DNA of 64,000 nucleotides, from NCBI GenBank assembly GCA_031553655.1, contig JAVBLG010000072.1, positions 16,452-80,451 on the forward strand. Direction: 5' to 3'. Under the pieces are notes generated by a model. That model worked only from the letters and a program-made list of their open reading frames with translations, searched no databases and was not told the origin of the DNA. Shown here one piece after another: positions 9,595 to 19,664 of this stretch. This stretch comes from JAVBLG01 sp031553655 (GTDB lineage Bacteria > Desulfobacterota > Desulfovibrionia > Desulfovibrionales > Desulfovibrionaceae). Positions within the stretch are counted from its first letter, which is position 1; the number at the start of each line of letters is the position of its first letter. Both the position numbers and the translations under genes were made by a program.

Positions 9595-10365
9595 TCAGTA
9601 CATTTTTATGCCAAAATCATATAGGCCGGCATCTATTGCCGCTTCCGCCAGCCTGAAATCGGATTCCGTATCTATATCTATAAGCTCCAGTGGGTGGCGT
9701 ATGACCGGATACTCGTACCACAAGCGCTCATTGGGATTTAGACTCTGGGCCAGATATAACGAGTGGAATTTATGCAAAATACTGTTTTCATGTCTTACAT
9801 TATTTTGGTGATCAATACGCTTTCCATCCACAAATAAATCATGAGGTCTCGCTTTTAGCGCAGTTACTGTGCAGCAATAACCGCATTGTCTGGTAGTTTC
9901 CACATAGCCACGCAATGTTTGCAAATTGCGGAACGGAGTTGTTGGATACATATCTATGATGGTTTTTACAGGGTAGCCCTCATCCACCATAAAACGTTCC
10001 GCATAGAACAAAGCCAGACCTGGAGGGCATTTATCATCAGCCAACTCGGCTGGGCGTAAAAATGGCGCTTCCGCTCCATATTCAACGGCAGTTTCGGCAT
10101 ACAGCGGGCTGTCTGTGTTGATAATCACTCTGTCCACAGGCAGGGCCTTGGCCATGACTATGGTATAGGCCAGCAGAGGCAGGTTTCCCAACATGCGAAT
10201 ATTTTTATTCTTAATTCTACTTGAACCGGAGCGGGCCGGAATATGTATTATCAACTTGTCGCGTGCTCCGGAGAAGCTCTCGAACCAGGTGGTCAAAGTA
10301 GGCTCTTTGCGCTTGAAATAAGTATCAAGAATGTGGCGTTCCCATTGATTAAGGTCTGGCATCAT
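9595..10365 (-). CDS. Acylneuraminate (nonulosonate) cytidylyltransferase
   Basis: This 256-residue protein carries the CTP-binding loop PARSGSSRIKNKN (residues 43-55) and 'NTDSPLYAETAVEYGAE', typical of NeuA/PseF/LegF enzymes. It activates a nine-carbon sialic-like acid with CTP to the CMP-sugar donor. A leader of about 35 residues precedes the usual family start. The start overlaps the upstream stop (ATGA), so it is translationally coupled to the radical SAM fusion gene. With the NeuB-family gene at 27931 it implies nonulosonic acid synthesis; whether the sugar is legionaminic, pseudaminic or another acid cannot be told. Confidence 0.85.
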   Translation of the reverse strand: MMPDLNQWERHILDTYFKRKEPTLTTWFESFSGARDKLIIHIPARSGSSRIKNKNIRMLGNLPLLAYTIVMAKALPVDRVIINTDSPLYAETAVEYGAEAPFLRPAELADDKCPPGLALFYAERFMVDEGYPVKTIIDMYPTTPFRNLQTLRGYVETTRQCGYCCTVTALKARPHDLFVDGKRIDHQNNVRHENSILHKFHSLYLAQSLNPNERLWYEYPVIRHPLELIDIDTESDFRLAEAAIDAGLYDFGIKMY

Positions 10366-12890
10366 TCTTCCTTATAGCCCAAGCAGTGCATGGTGTGTCC
10401 GCAAATTTTCCAGAATTGTTCTTGCTCCTCGTCGCTCCAAGCCTCCCAGTGCATATATTCGCTCTTATTCGTCTCGTTGACCAAAAAGTTTTGAATATGG
10501 CCGTCATCAATTTTGAAGCCGATAAAGTTGATTACCCTGCGCAATTCACTTTCCAGCTCCGGATGCGACAAATCCAGGCGCACAACATTGTTGTCGGACA
10601 TACCCGCATATTGCTCAATAATATAGGAATGCACGAAATTCCAGTGCCAGCACAGCATTTCGTGATGAGTCATGGATTGCCATAATATATAATCCGGCGT
10701 AGCCGGTAAAGGTCGGGGAAGGCTTACATTGAACATATCTTTTTCAACGGTGAGACGATCGATAGCCTCACGCGCTTTTTCAGACAATTTGGGTTGCATT
10801 TTCCCTTCTCTATATAATCTGCCTGAATGTCGCGCATGCCAATCACGCATAAGAGCTACGCTTTTGCGGCCATCTCGGGTGAGATGTATAAATCTGGCAT
10901 GGAAACGAGTATATAGCAGCCTGGTAAATGCAAAAATTTCCATACCGCTACGCGCGTATAACTTCCCGGCCGCGCATGCGGCTTCAGCATTGGAAAGCAG
11001 TGCTTGATCCAAAATCATTTCCGGATATTCCAATAGACCTTCCAGATATAGCCTGCTCTCTTTAAGCAAACTCGTTCCGTTTTGCTCTAGTAAAATATTT
11101 TCCGAGTTTTTTAGTATATGTTCAAAGCTTTCCGCCGGTTCAGAACTTAGCGGAAACAATACGCAGTTATATATTTTTGAACGTGCGGCTATGCGCTTTT
11201 GCGTATATTCCAGTATTGGAACAATCTGGCCTGCGAATGCTTCCATGCTGTCATAAGTTGCTTCTTGGTCCTGGTGCGCCATTGCCGGTAGAACACGCCG
11301 GTTGGTTTCAGAAATCAGCTCGCTATACAAAGGGTTACATATCTCCGTAGAGCGGCATATGCGGCAAAAGGGATTATTCTCAGCTTCACGGGAGAGACTA
11401 CGGCGGATGTAACGGGCGGTAGCTCCGTTCCATATGTGGTTTACAAAATAATCTTCAGTTAGTTTTTCAAAACTCCACGGCAAAGCAACGTTAAATTGTG
11501 AAGAACAGAATACCGCTCTATTTTTAGTATATGGTGTGGAGTTGTTTATAAAGTTTATTTGCTGCCAGGGATATGAGCAAAGATAAGATGCATTTTTTTC
11601 ATAAGGAGATGTAGTAAATGGAACTCCTTTGAGATTGAATATGAAATTGGGCATGAATGATATGGAAATGCCATATTTCCTTGCAAGGTCATGGGATTTG
11701 ACAACTTGTTCGTTATAAATATTTTTATAATAATAACATGAACTAAGTTTGGATAGCTCTTGCCTGTCAGGGTAGACATCAGAATTGATATATCCTATAA
11801 ATACTATGCTGTCCGCGCCGGCTTCCCAGGCCTTTTTTACGATTAATTCCATTGATTCAATATTCACATCGGAGATGACGGCCGAAATTTGAATCTGTTG
11901 TAGTCTGTTTCCAGACTGTCGTTTGTATTTAGATAATTTGCCAATCATTCTTACTATATTCTCATGTGAACCTTTTTTGGGTCGCATAAGAATTTGCCAT
12001 GTTCTTTCGTCAGCGGCATTTAATGATATCTGGAGTGTAGTAATATGTTTGGCGATGTGAATAATATTTTCCTCATTCAATCCTATGCCATTGCTAAGCA
12101 TCGTTAGTGCGGCTGCAGGATAGGAATTGGCAATAAATTCTAATAGAGGAATAAAATTGGAACTGACAAGGGCATCACCCAAACCTCCAGCTAGATGAAT
12201 ATCTTTGGCGTATTTTAGCCAATCCAGGTACTTTATATCAGCAATACTGGCATAGTATTTGCGTTTATCAGTTCGGCAATGGCAAAAAATACAGCGCGCA
12301 TTGCATATATCTGTTAAAGGCATTGCTACAACTTGAGGAAAAGAATATAACCATTCTCGTTGTAAAGAGTATTCGAGGGTATTTAAGGCAAGATTTGCAT
12401 CGGGAAGAGACGAAAATATGTTCATATTTTCTTGAATAATATTCACCATAATTGCAGCTTTGTCACGGAGTTCCCTAGAGTTTTCCAGAGGATCATGTTC
12501 AATCCGCAACAGGCCGGGAAATATTGGCGCGGCAATAAGGCCTGAATAGCCCATCTTACGCAATAACCCATAAATTTCGCGCAGAGCATAACTGGCAATG
12601 ATAATACAGTCCGGGCGCAGCTCAAGTAAATATTCAGGAGCGTATATTTGCCGGCCACGGAATATGGTTCCTTGTTTGTTTGGATCGCTGTCGACAAATC
12701 CGATGAAATCAAAATTATTATGGCGATAATCAAGCCACTCCATGTAATTTTTTGTAAAATTTCCGCCAGTTCCCCAGATTACAATACGCTTTCCGTCGGC
12801 ATGATCATCAAGTGGAAAAGTTATTGCTTGTGATGCTATAAAGTCTGTTACCACGAAATAGTTGTGCTCAAATTCAGCGTCTGTAATCAT
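10362..12890 (-). CDS. Rossmann-radical SAM/SPASM-sulfotransferase-like fusion, paralogue 1
   Basis: The protein has 842 residues and three parts. Residues 33-120 form a Rossmann-like domain ('RIVIWGTGGN', 'FIGFVDSDPNKQG', 'PDCIIIASY'). Residues 190-400 are a radical SAM core with CNARCIFC (Cys196, 200, 203), followed near 430-530 by a SPASM-like segment ('CSYPWQQ', 'IWNGATARYIRRSL', 'CRIC'). Residues 570-842 resemble a sulfotransferase: 'FIHLTRDGRKSVALM' mimics the 3'-phosphate-binding motif and 'WSDEEQEQFW..CG' a typical C-terminus. The first nucleotide loop reads 'LFPLSSEPAES', with the usual PKSGTT lost. The function is unknown; sulfation or phospho-transfer coupled to radical modification of a glycan is speculation. 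It shares its architecture with the genes at 14596, 17145 and 19665. Confidence 0.75.
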   Translation of the reverse strand: MITDAEFEHNYFVVTDFIASQAITFPLDDHADGKRIVIWGTGGNFTKNYMEWLDYRHNNFDFIGFVDSDPNKQGTIFRGRQIYAPEYLLELRPDCIIIASYALREIYGLLRKMGYSGLIAAPIFPGLLRIEHDPLENSRELRDKAAIMVNIIQENMNIFSSLPDANLALNTLEYSLQREWLYSFPQVVAMPLTDICNARCIFCHCRTDKRKYYASIADIKYLDWLKYAKDIHLAGGLGDALVSSNFIPLLEFIANSYPAAALTMLSNGIGLNEENIIHIAKHITTLQISLNAADERTWQILMRPKKGSHENIVRMIGKLSKYKRQSGNRLQQIQISAVISDVNIESMELIVKKAWEAGADSIVFIGYINSDVYPDRQELSKLSSCYYYKNIYNEQVVKSHDLARKYGISISFMPNFIFNLKGVPFTTSPYEKNASYLCSYPWQQINFINNSTPYTKNRAVFCSSQFNVALPWSFEKLTEDYFVNHIWNGATARYIRRSLSREAENNPFCRICRSTEICNPLYSELISETNRRVLPAMAHQDQEATYDSMEAFAGQIVPILEYTQKRIAARSKIYNCVLFPLSSEPAESFEHILKNSENILLEQNGTSLLKESRLYLEGLLEYPEMILDQALLSNAEAACAAGKLYARSGMEIFAFTRLLYTRFHARFIHLTRDGRKSVALMRDWHARHSGRLYREGKMQPKLSEKAREAIDRLTVEKDMFNVSLPRPLPATPDYILWQSMTHHEMLCWHWNFVHSYIIEQYAGMSDNNVVRLDLSHPELESELRRVINFIGFKIDDGHIQNFLVNETNKSEYMHWEAWSDEEQEQFWKICGHTMHCLGYKEE

Positions 12891-12929
12891 AATATGCTCT
12901 TATCTTTGTGTGCATTTCCTGTAAGCCGT

Positions 12930-13643
12930 TTAAGCCTGCATTGGTGGTATGCTTTTATGGCATGATGTACTTTCTACTGCATTTGACATCATACTTTGCA
13001 AGAGAAATTCAAAAAAATCTCTAGTACCGTATCCGGAAAAGCTCAGTGTATACGGGGATACTCTTTCTTTTAGCAATTTGTTTTTTATTCCGGCATACTG
13101 TTGTCTGTCGTTTGTGTTGAGAATGATGTGCAACGGATGAAAGTCAAATACATACAGAGCATCGCCACCAACGGCTTGTTCTATAATGCGTTTGTCAAAA
13201 ACTTTATGCTTATAACAGCTCCATCCTTCCGGCATGGTGAAGTCCATGCTGTCCATGTAGTATATAGGCAGTTCCCATATACCCCAAGGAAGACGCAGGG
13301 GAGATAAATTATCTTGAAATAGAGCGGACTTGTTCGAACAGTAAATATATTTACGTTTTTTTAATTCTATTTCCAGCATATGAGATGTTAAGCAGGAATG
13401 CGAACGCATCCCTGCGCAGGGGCAACCTACAAAAGCTTCAAATTGCTCTAATATCTCAGAATAACCTTTATTTTGCTCAAAGAAAGGATGCGGCCCCAGT
13501 TCGTGGCCTTTCCAATCGACCCCTTTCATCTCATTCCATAAGAAAAAAGTACCACGCCCAGGCAATTGGTATTCATGCAAAAATCTATTCATATCGTTTG
13601 GTTGCATGTAGTCGGTGTCGAATGTAAGGCAGATCATTGCCAT
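12930..13643 (-). CDS. Polysaccharide deacetylase-like protein 2
   Basis: This 237-residue protein keeps the CE4/NodB-type motifs: TFDTDY (Asp9, Asp11) at the N-terminus, His47 and His52 in 'GHELGPHPFF', 'GMRSHSC', and a late 'FDFHPLH'. There is no signal peptide, so the substrate is probably a cytoplasmic nucleotide- or lipid-linked sugar. It is AT-rich and lies between the methyltransferase and fusion paralogue 1, with short gaps suggesting one operon. It is not closely similar to the deacetylase at 3638-4339. Confidence 0.75.
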   Translation of the reverse strand: MAMICLTFDTDYMQPNDMNRFLHEYQLPGRGTFFLWNEMKGVDWKGHELGPHPFFEQNKGYSEILEQFEAFVGCPCAGMRSHSCLTSHMLEIELKKRKYIYCSNKSALFQDNLSPLRLPWGIWELPIYYMDSMDFTMPEGWSCYKHKVFDKRIIEQAVGGDALYVFDFHPLHIILNTNDRQQYAGIKNKLLKERVSPYTLSFSGYGTRDFFEFLLQSMMSNAVESTSCHKSIPPMQA

Positions 13644-13740
13644 TATACTCCATTAGAACATTTTATTTTAAGAAATAATAGAACAATTGTTGCATTGGTA
13701 TGCTTTCAATCCAACTTTGAGAATCGCTGAGTAGATTCGT

Positions 13741-14541
13741 CTAGCGTCTTTTTTGAAGGATAAAAGAAGAAATATGCCCAATGTCATTGAAGTCCGGAAA
13801 TAATTTAGCAATATTCATGGCGACTTCGTTGATTTTGTGATCGTAAGTTGGTTGCTCTGGAGCCACCAGCAACGGCTGAACAATTCTTGTGAGAAAGTAG
13901 TACATGCCAAATTTATATGTTTTTTCTAAGAAGAAAAATTTTTTACAGAAGTCTAATAATTCTTTTTCATTGAATTTTAAGGTAAATAGCCGATCTCTTC
14001 CGTCTGCGGGAATTGGGTTAAGATTAAATAGCACTCTAATATCGTTAAGCTTGTTTAAACCGTCAAATGTTCCTTCCATGAGTACTAAAATTCCACCGGG
14101 TTTTAGAACTCTATGTATTTCCATCAGCGCTTTTTGTTGCAAATCCCAGTTTAGCAATGCCATCAAACATCTGGAACTTGTGACAATATCAAAATAGTTG
14201 TCATCGAAAGGCATCGAAAGAACAGAAGCGTGGGTAAATTGTGTTCGTTCTTCCAATTCTGGATGATGTCTCTGGCGCAAAGTGTAGGCGCCTTCAATCA
14301 TTTTTTCAGAATAATCCAGTCCGTATGCGGTTATTAAAAATCTGGATGCATATTGTAACACTCCATATCCCAGCCCGCATCCTACATCTAAGGTAGTCAT
14401 TCCGTCTGCTATGTATTTACAGGCTGTGTCAATTTCAAGTTCTCTAAGATAAAAATCTTGAGCCGTAGTTTTATAATCTAAAGATTGCGCAAACTCGTCA
14501 TAACGCCTTTTTAACTCTATTGCGTCAGCAGTGTCATTCAT
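13741..14541 (-). CDS. SAM-dependent class I methyltransferase
   Basis: This 266-residue Rossmann-fold methyltransferase has motif I LDVGCGLGYG (residues 51-60), a post-I acidic residue in 'AYGLDYSEKM', motif II-like 'YFDIVTSSRCL' and 'VLKPGGILVLMEG'. It is a Methyltransf_11/25-type enzyme and probably methylates a hydroxyl or amine of the glycan. It is AT-rich, and its C-terminus ('KLFPDFNDIGHISSFILQKR') is of the kind seen in glycan or lipid methyltransferases. It is placed between fusion paralogue 2 and the second deacetylase. Confidence 0.8.
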   Translation of the reverse strand: MNDTADAIELKRRYDEFAQSLDYKTTAQDFYLRELEIDTACKYIADGMTTLDVGCGLGYGVLQYASRFLITAYGLDYSEKMIEGAYTLRQRHHPELEERTQFTHASVLSMPFDDNYFDIVTSSRCLMALLNWDLQQKALMEIHRVLKPGGILVLMEGTFDGLNKLNDIRVLFNLNPIPADGRDRLFTLKFNEKELLDFCKKFFFLEKTYKFGMYYFLTRIVQPLLVAPEQPTYDHKINEVAMNIAKLFPDFNDIGHISSFILQKRR

Positions 14542-14595
14542 AGCGCTTAACCTTATTTTTTTATGTTAAATCAATATGAGGAAGTATCGCTATCT

Positions 14596-17067
14596 TCATA
14601 ACTCGGCATATCCCAATTCTTTCATAGTATCACCACAGATAGCCCAAAATTGTTCCTGTTCCTCAGAAGTCCAGTTCTTCCAGTCAGCATCATACGCGTT
14701 GAGGCCTACCACGGTGCTCGGCGAAACACCTTCAAGCCTCAGACAGGAGACGACCTTGTTAATCTCCGCTCCGCTATTCAGGCTGGAAGCGTCGAAGTGG
14801 ACCCGGCAATGCTCTGGTACGGCACGCAGCTGTTCCAAAATGAACGTGTTCACAAAATTCCAGTGCCAGCACAGCATTTCGTGATGCGTCATTGATGGCC
14901 AACGTTCAAAATAGGAATCATCGGGCATTGGACGGGGCAAACTGAAATTGATCACGTCGTTTTCAACCGGAACGTTCGCTATATGCGCGGCGGCTTCGCC
15001 GCAAAACAAAGGCTGCTTCGTTCCCTCCCGGTAGCATGTGCCTTTTGCGCCATGCCATGCGCGCATCAGGGCCACACTTTCCCGTCCATCACGTGTTACA
15101 TGAATAAATCTAGCATGATATCGTTTATGCAGCGGTTTTATGAAAGAAAAGAGAGCCCATGAATTTTCACCGTACAATTTGCCCTCGCGGCATATTGGAA
15201 CGGCGCGGGGGAACAATGTTTCTTCCAAAATATGTTCCGGGTATTCCAGATGTCCTTCCAGATGCAGCCTGGCCTCCTGACCGAATTCAGGAAGCGGCTC
15301 ATGCAGAACAACAGCATTGTCCGCCCGCGACAAAACTGCCGCAAGCTCGTCCGCTCCGGACATTTTACCGCCGACCAGGAAAAATATTCTGTCATATACG
15401 GCCGCGCGCGATGCCGCGCGCTTATGTAGATATTTGGTAGTCCGCAGGTTTTGGCGCATATAATTTTCGACTGGTTCAACCATGTTCTCTGTTTCAAGCG
15501 CCTTGAAGCCGGACGCGAATCTGCTTGCGATTGGTGAAGCCTGGTGAAAGTGAAAAGGGTCGGCGATTGCGGATCTATTGCACAGCCAGCATGCCGGCTC
15601 GCGATATCCTTGCGCAACGGCTCTTCTCAAGTAGCGATATCTGGCACTGTTCCAGATTTTTTCTTTAAAAAGCTCGTCACTCATTGTGAATTTCGGCTGA
15701 TGAGCACATACCGAGGCACAACAGGGGCTATGCACAATATTCTCAGAATTTTGCAATAAATATAATGAGCTCCAAGGTTCCACACATTGATAATCTGAAT
15801 TTGGATCGTATTTTTTTCTTCCATAACCGGATACAAAATACTTTTCTCGGAACAGAGGCTCCCCGCTTATATTGATGTTCAATGATTCAGCCAGATCTAT
15901 TGCTTCATTTTTACATTTGTCATAGTAACTTTTATGGTTGTAATGTGAAGTTACCCCGCGTCTGTTGTTTGGTATGTAATCAATAATGCCAATGTGATCC
16001 ACACCGAGGGCATGAGCTTGTCTAATAAATTCTTTTATATATTTTAATGAATTTTCAAATGCGATCATTGTGAGCGATACTGAGTTCAGCCTATTTCCAG
16101 TTAATGACTTCAGTTTGCACAGTGCGGAAATTGAATCCGCTATTTTTTGATAATATCCTCCTTTTACGCAAAATATTTTTTCCCACTCATGCTCGTTTGT
16201 CGCATTCAGTGATATGCTTATGGATGTGAGGTTTTCGGCAAGACAGTTTACCGTGTCTCCTTTGGCAAGACCTATGCCGTTGGTGATCATGGTGATGGCT
16301 CGCGGCTTATGGGCGATATTGACATACTCTATTATACGGCAAGCGTCCGGATGCGCCAAAGGATCAGAAATTCCGTAATTAAATTGGATATGTTTTGCAT
16401 ATTTTAAAAAATGCATGTTAACCACGTCCTGCATTGCAAGAGCATATGGCGGGTTTGAGGAAGTGCCGCATGTTATGCATTTTGCATTGCAGAAATTGGC
16501 CAGAGCGAATGATACAAATTTCGGATATGATAATAAGACTTCAGGTCTGTACATCATTTCAATTTCATTGATAAACTCGTTATATAAGGCAGGATTGTCG
16601 CAGCCCTGCAAGTTTTCGGCGAAGTGTGCGGCAATACTGCGAAATGATTTGATTATAATATCGCGATCCGTTTCGTGGCTACAAGAGGGAATGATTCCGA
16701 ACGGAAACCATAATGCGCCGGAGTATCCTATTTCCTTCAGTTGTCTGAAAATAGCAACAATGTCGAAACTGGCTATAATCACGCAATCGGGTTGCAAAGA
16801 AATTAACTCATGTGGGGCATACACCACATGCCCGTCCACGCGGGAACCCCATTTTCCGGGGTCATTGTCAACAAAAGCGATGTACGGAATTTCCGTCACC
16901 CAAGAAGCAAGCCATCCGGCATATATGGAGCGGTAATGCCCGCCTGTTCCCCAGATCACAAGGCGCTTGCCGCCAAGGCCGTCTGCTGACGGACATTCTC
17001 TGTGCATCATGGCCATGTTGTGGCTGAGCCTCAGAATTTGTTCAAATAATTGCTCAAAATTTTGCAT
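14596..17067 (-). CDS. Rossmann-radical SAM/SPASM-sulfotransferase-like fusion, paralogue 2
   Basis: I start it at ATG 17067 (GGAAAA upstream), because this aligns with the start of paralogue 3 ('MQYFEHLLEQIL' against 'MQNFEQLFEQIL'); a longer reading from 17229 would overlap the upstream gene by 85 bases. The 823 residues hold a Rossmann-like domain (34-115), radical SAM CNAKCITC (Cys193, 197, 200), a SPASM-like region ('CVEPWSS', 'CCASVC', 'CWLC') and a sulfotransferase-like domain from about 590, with 'FIHVTRDGRESVALM' near 654. The first loop ('LVGGKMSGADEL') keeps SG only. It is very close to paralogue 3, implying recent tandem duplication. Confidence 0.75.
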   Translation of the reverse strand: MQNFEQLFEQILRLSHNMAMMHRECPSADGLGGKRLVIWGTGGHYRSIYAGWLASWVTEIPYIAFVDNDPGKWGSRVDGHVVYAPHELISLQPDCVIIASFDIVAIFRQLKEIGYSGALWFPFGIIPSCSHETDRDIIIKSFRSIAAHFAENLQGCDNPALYNEFINEIEMMYRPEVLLSYPKFVSFALANFCNAKCITCGTSSNPPYALAMQDVVNMHFLKYAKHIQFNYGISDPLAHPDACRIIEYVNIAHKPRAITMITNGIGLAKGDTVNCLAENLTSISISLNATNEHEWEKIFCVKGGYYQKIADSISALCKLKSLTGNRLNSVSLTMIAFENSLKYIKEFIRQAHALGVDHIGIIDYIPNNRRGVTSHYNHKSYYDKCKNEAIDLAESLNINISGEPLFREKYFVSGYGRKKYDPNSDYQCVEPWSSLYLLQNSENIVHSPCCASVCAHQPKFTMSDELFKEKIWNSARYRYLRRAVAQGYREPACWLCNRSAIADPFHFHQASPIASRFASGFKALETENMVEPVENYMRQNLRTTKYLHKRAASRAAVYDRIFFLVGGKMSGADELAAVLSRADNAVVLHEPLPEFGQEARLHLEGHLEYPEHILEETLFPRAVPICREGKLYGENSWALFSFIKPLHKRYHARFIHVTRDGRESVALMRAWHGAKGTCYREGTKQPLFCGEAAAHIANVPVENDVINFSLPRPMPDDSYFERWPSMTHHEMLCWHWNFVNTFILEQLRAVPEHCRVHFDASSLNSGAEINKVVSCLRLEGVSPSTVVGLNAYDADWKNWTSEEQEQFWAICGDTMKELGYAEL

Positions 17068-17144
17068 GATTTTTCCAATATCTGACACAGGCGAGTGATA
17101 TCGTTTGGTGACATGTCTCGGTCGTGTCTCAAAAATGTGGCGCG

Positions 17145-19613
17145 TTACCCGATATATCCTAATTTTTTCATGGTAGTGCCGCAGATAGCCCAAAATTGCT
17201 CCTGTTCTGTGGCAGTCCAGTTCTTCCAACAGGCATCATGCGTTCCGAGATTCGTTGCAGCGTCCGGCTCAATACCTTCAAGCCCCAGACAGGAGACTAG
17301 CTTGTTGATCTCCGTCCCGTTATTCAGGCTGGAAGCGTCGAAGCGGACTCGGCAGTGCTCTGGTACGGCGTTAAACTGTTCCAAAATGAACGTGTTCACA
17401 AAATTCCAGTGCCAGCACAGCATTTCGTGATGCGTCATGGATGGCCAGCGTTCAAAGCAGGAATCGCCGGGCATTGGACGGGGCAAACTGAAATTGATCA
17501 CGTCGTTTTCAACCGGAACGCTCGCTCTATGCGCGGCGGCTTCGCCGCAAAACAAAGGCTGCTTCGTTCCCTCCCGGTAGCATGTGCCTTTTGCACCATG
17601 CAATGCGCGCATCAGAGCCACACTTTCTCGTCCATCACGTGTTATATGAATAAATCTGGTATGATAGCGTTCATGCAGCGTTTTTATGAAAGGAAAGAGA
17701 ACCCATGAATTTTCACCGTACAATTTGCCCTCGAGGCATATTGGAACGGCGCGGGGGAATAATGCTTTTTCCAGAACATGTTCCGGGTGTTCCAAATGCC
17801 CTTCCAGATGCAACCTGGCCTCCTGACCAAATTCGGGGTTCGGTTCATGCAAAACGGTCGCATTGCCCGCCCGCGACAAAATTGCCGCAAGCTCGTCGGC
17901 TCCGGACATTTTGCTGCCGACCAGTAAAAACATCCTGTCATATACAGCTGAACGTGGAGCCGTGCGCTCATGAAGGTATTTGGTAATTATCAGGTTTTGG
18001 CGCATATAATCCATGACGGGTTCAATCATACCCTCAGCTTCAAGAGCCTTGAAGCTGGAATCGACTCTGGTTGTGGCTGGTGAAGCCTTATGAATGTGAA
18101 AAGGGTCGGCGCTTGAGGACCTGTTGCACAACCAGCATGTAGGATCGCGATATCCTTGCGCAACGGCTCTTCTAAAATAGCGATATCTGGCGTGGTTCCA
18201 GATTTTTTCTTTAAAAATCTCGTCACTCATTGGGAATTTCTGATCATAAAGGCTTGGTGCGGCACAGCAGGGGCTATGTACAATGCTGTCAGGATTTTGC
18301 AATAAATATAATGAACTCCAAGGTTCCGAACAGTGATAAATTAGATCTGGATCGTATTTCTTTCTTCCGTAGCCATATATAACATACTTTTCACCGAACA
18401 GGGGAGCGCCACTAATGTTGATATTTAATGATTCAGCCAACTCCATTGCTTCTTTTTTGCACTTGTAATAATAATTTTTATGGTTATAATGTGAAACCGC
18501 TTTGCGATCGTTGCTTGGCATGTAATCAATAACACCAATATGATCTACTCCTAGGTCGTGAGCTTTTTTAACAAATTCTTTTATATATTTCAATGAGTCT
18601 TCAAATGCGATCATGGTAAGCGATACTGAATTTAATCTATTTCCCGCTGACGATCTGAGCTTGCACAGTGCGGAAATTGAATCCACTATTTTTTGATAAT
18701 AAGTTCCTTTCACGCGAAATATTTTTTCCCACTCATGTTCGTTTGTCGCGTTCAGTGATATGCTTATTGATGTCAGATTTCTGGCAATATGCTCGACGGT
18801 ACCTTCTTTGGTAAGGCCTATGCCGTTGGTGATCATGGTGATAGATTGAGTCTTGTGGGTGGTGTTGACATATTCTACTATCCGGCAAGCATCCGGATGC
18901 GCTAACGGATCGGAAATTCCGTAATTAAATTGGATTTGTTTCGCATATTTTAAAAAAGACATATTAATTACGTCTTGCATCGAAAGCGCATACCTATGCT
19001 TTGATGGTGTACTGCAGGTTATACATTTTGCATTGCAGAAAGTGGTTAAGGCAAAGGATACAAACTGCGGATATGATAATAAAATTTCGTCCTGGCGTAT
19101 AGTTTCTATCTTGTTTATGATTGTATTATATGGCGCCGGAGTTTCAGAATCAGGCAAGTTTTCAGCGAGGCGTATGGCAATATTGTGAAGGTCTTCAAGG
19201 ATGCCCTTATAATTCATGTTGTAGTCGCAAGAAGGAATAACTTCGAACGACAACCCCAATGAGTTTGTGTATCCTGCATTTTTTAATTGTCTGAAAATAG
19301 AGGCGATGCTAAAACTAGCTATAATTATGCAATCAGGCTGCAAAGACATCAATTCGTGCGGGCCATAAATCATATGCCCGTCCAGGAGTGAGCCCCACTT
19401 GTGTTGATCGTTGTCCACAAAGCCGACGAATGGCAGCTCCGCCCCCCAGGATGCAAGCCATTGGGCATATACGGAACGATAATGTCCCCCTGTTCCCCAG
19501 ATCACAAGACGTTTGCCGTTAAGTCGGTTTCCAAGGTAGCATTCCTTTCGGGATACGGCCAGCTCGTAGTCGGAGCTTAGTATTTGTTCTAATAGATGCT
19601 CAAAATATTGCAT
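17145..19613 (-). CDS. Rossmann-radical SAM/SPASM-sulfotransferase-like fusion, paralogue 3
   Basis: The 822-residue protein starts after GGGAAAAAT and matches paralogue 2 almost residue for residue in the C-terminal 200 positions (for example the shared stretch 'GTKQPLFCGEAAAH'). The motifs are 'LVIWGTGGHYRSVYA' (36-50), CNAKCITC (Cys193, 197, 200), 'CSEPWSS'/'CCAA'/'CWLC' for SPASM, 'LVGSKMSGADEL' at the degenerate nucleotide loop and 'FIHITRDGRESVALM'. Differences from paralogue 2 are spread over the Rossmann domain and the stretch between it and the radical SAM core. No signal peptide is present, so it is likely cytoplasmic. Confidence 0.75.
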   Translation of the reverse strand: MQYFEHLLEQILSSDYELAVSRKECYLGNRLNGKRLVIWGTGGHYRSVYAQWLASWGAELPFVGFVDNDQHKWGSLLDGHMIYGPHELMSLQPDCIIIASFSIASIFRQLKNAGYTNSLGLSFEVIPSCDYNMNYKGILEDLHNIAIRLAENLPDSETPAPYNTIINKIETIRQDEILLSYPQFVSFALTTFCNAKCITCSTPSKHRYALSMQDVINMSFLKYAKQIQFNYGISDPLAHPDACRIVEYVNTTHKTQSITMITNGIGLTKEGTVEHIARNLTSISISLNATNEHEWEKIFRVKGTYYQKIVDSISALCKLRSSAGNRLNSVSLTMIAFEDSLKYIKEFVKKAHDLGVDHIGVIDYMPSNDRKAVSHYNHKNYYYKCKKEAMELAESLNINISGAPLFGEKYVIYGYGRKKYDPDLIYHCSEPWSSLYLLQNPDSIVHSPCCAAPSLYDQKFPMSDEIFKEKIWNHARYRYFRRAVAQGYRDPTCWLCNRSSSADPFHIHKASPATTRVDSSFKALEAEGMIEPVMDYMRQNLIITKYLHERTAPRSAVYDRMFLLVGSKMSGADELAAILSRAGNATVLHEPNPEFGQEARLHLEGHLEHPEHVLEKALFPRAVPICLEGKLYGENSWVLFPFIKTLHERYHTRFIHITRDGRESVALMRALHGAKGTCYREGTKQPLFCGEAAAHRASVPVENDVINFSLPRPMPGDSCFERWPSMTHHEMLCWHWNFVNTFILEQFNAVPEHCRVRFDASSLNNGTEINKLVSCLGLEGIEPDAATNLGTHDACWKNWTATEQEQFWAICGTTMKKLGYIG

Positions 19614-19664
19614 ATTTTTCCCAACTGAGGAGTAATTTTTGTATTTGGTAGAAAATCCTGAGCG

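Noticed and set aside
17068..17229. 54-residue N-terminal extension of fusion paralogue 2
   Set aside because: It would overlap the end of paralogue 3, is not present in paralogue 3, and a good ribosome site precedes the internal ATG at 17067.
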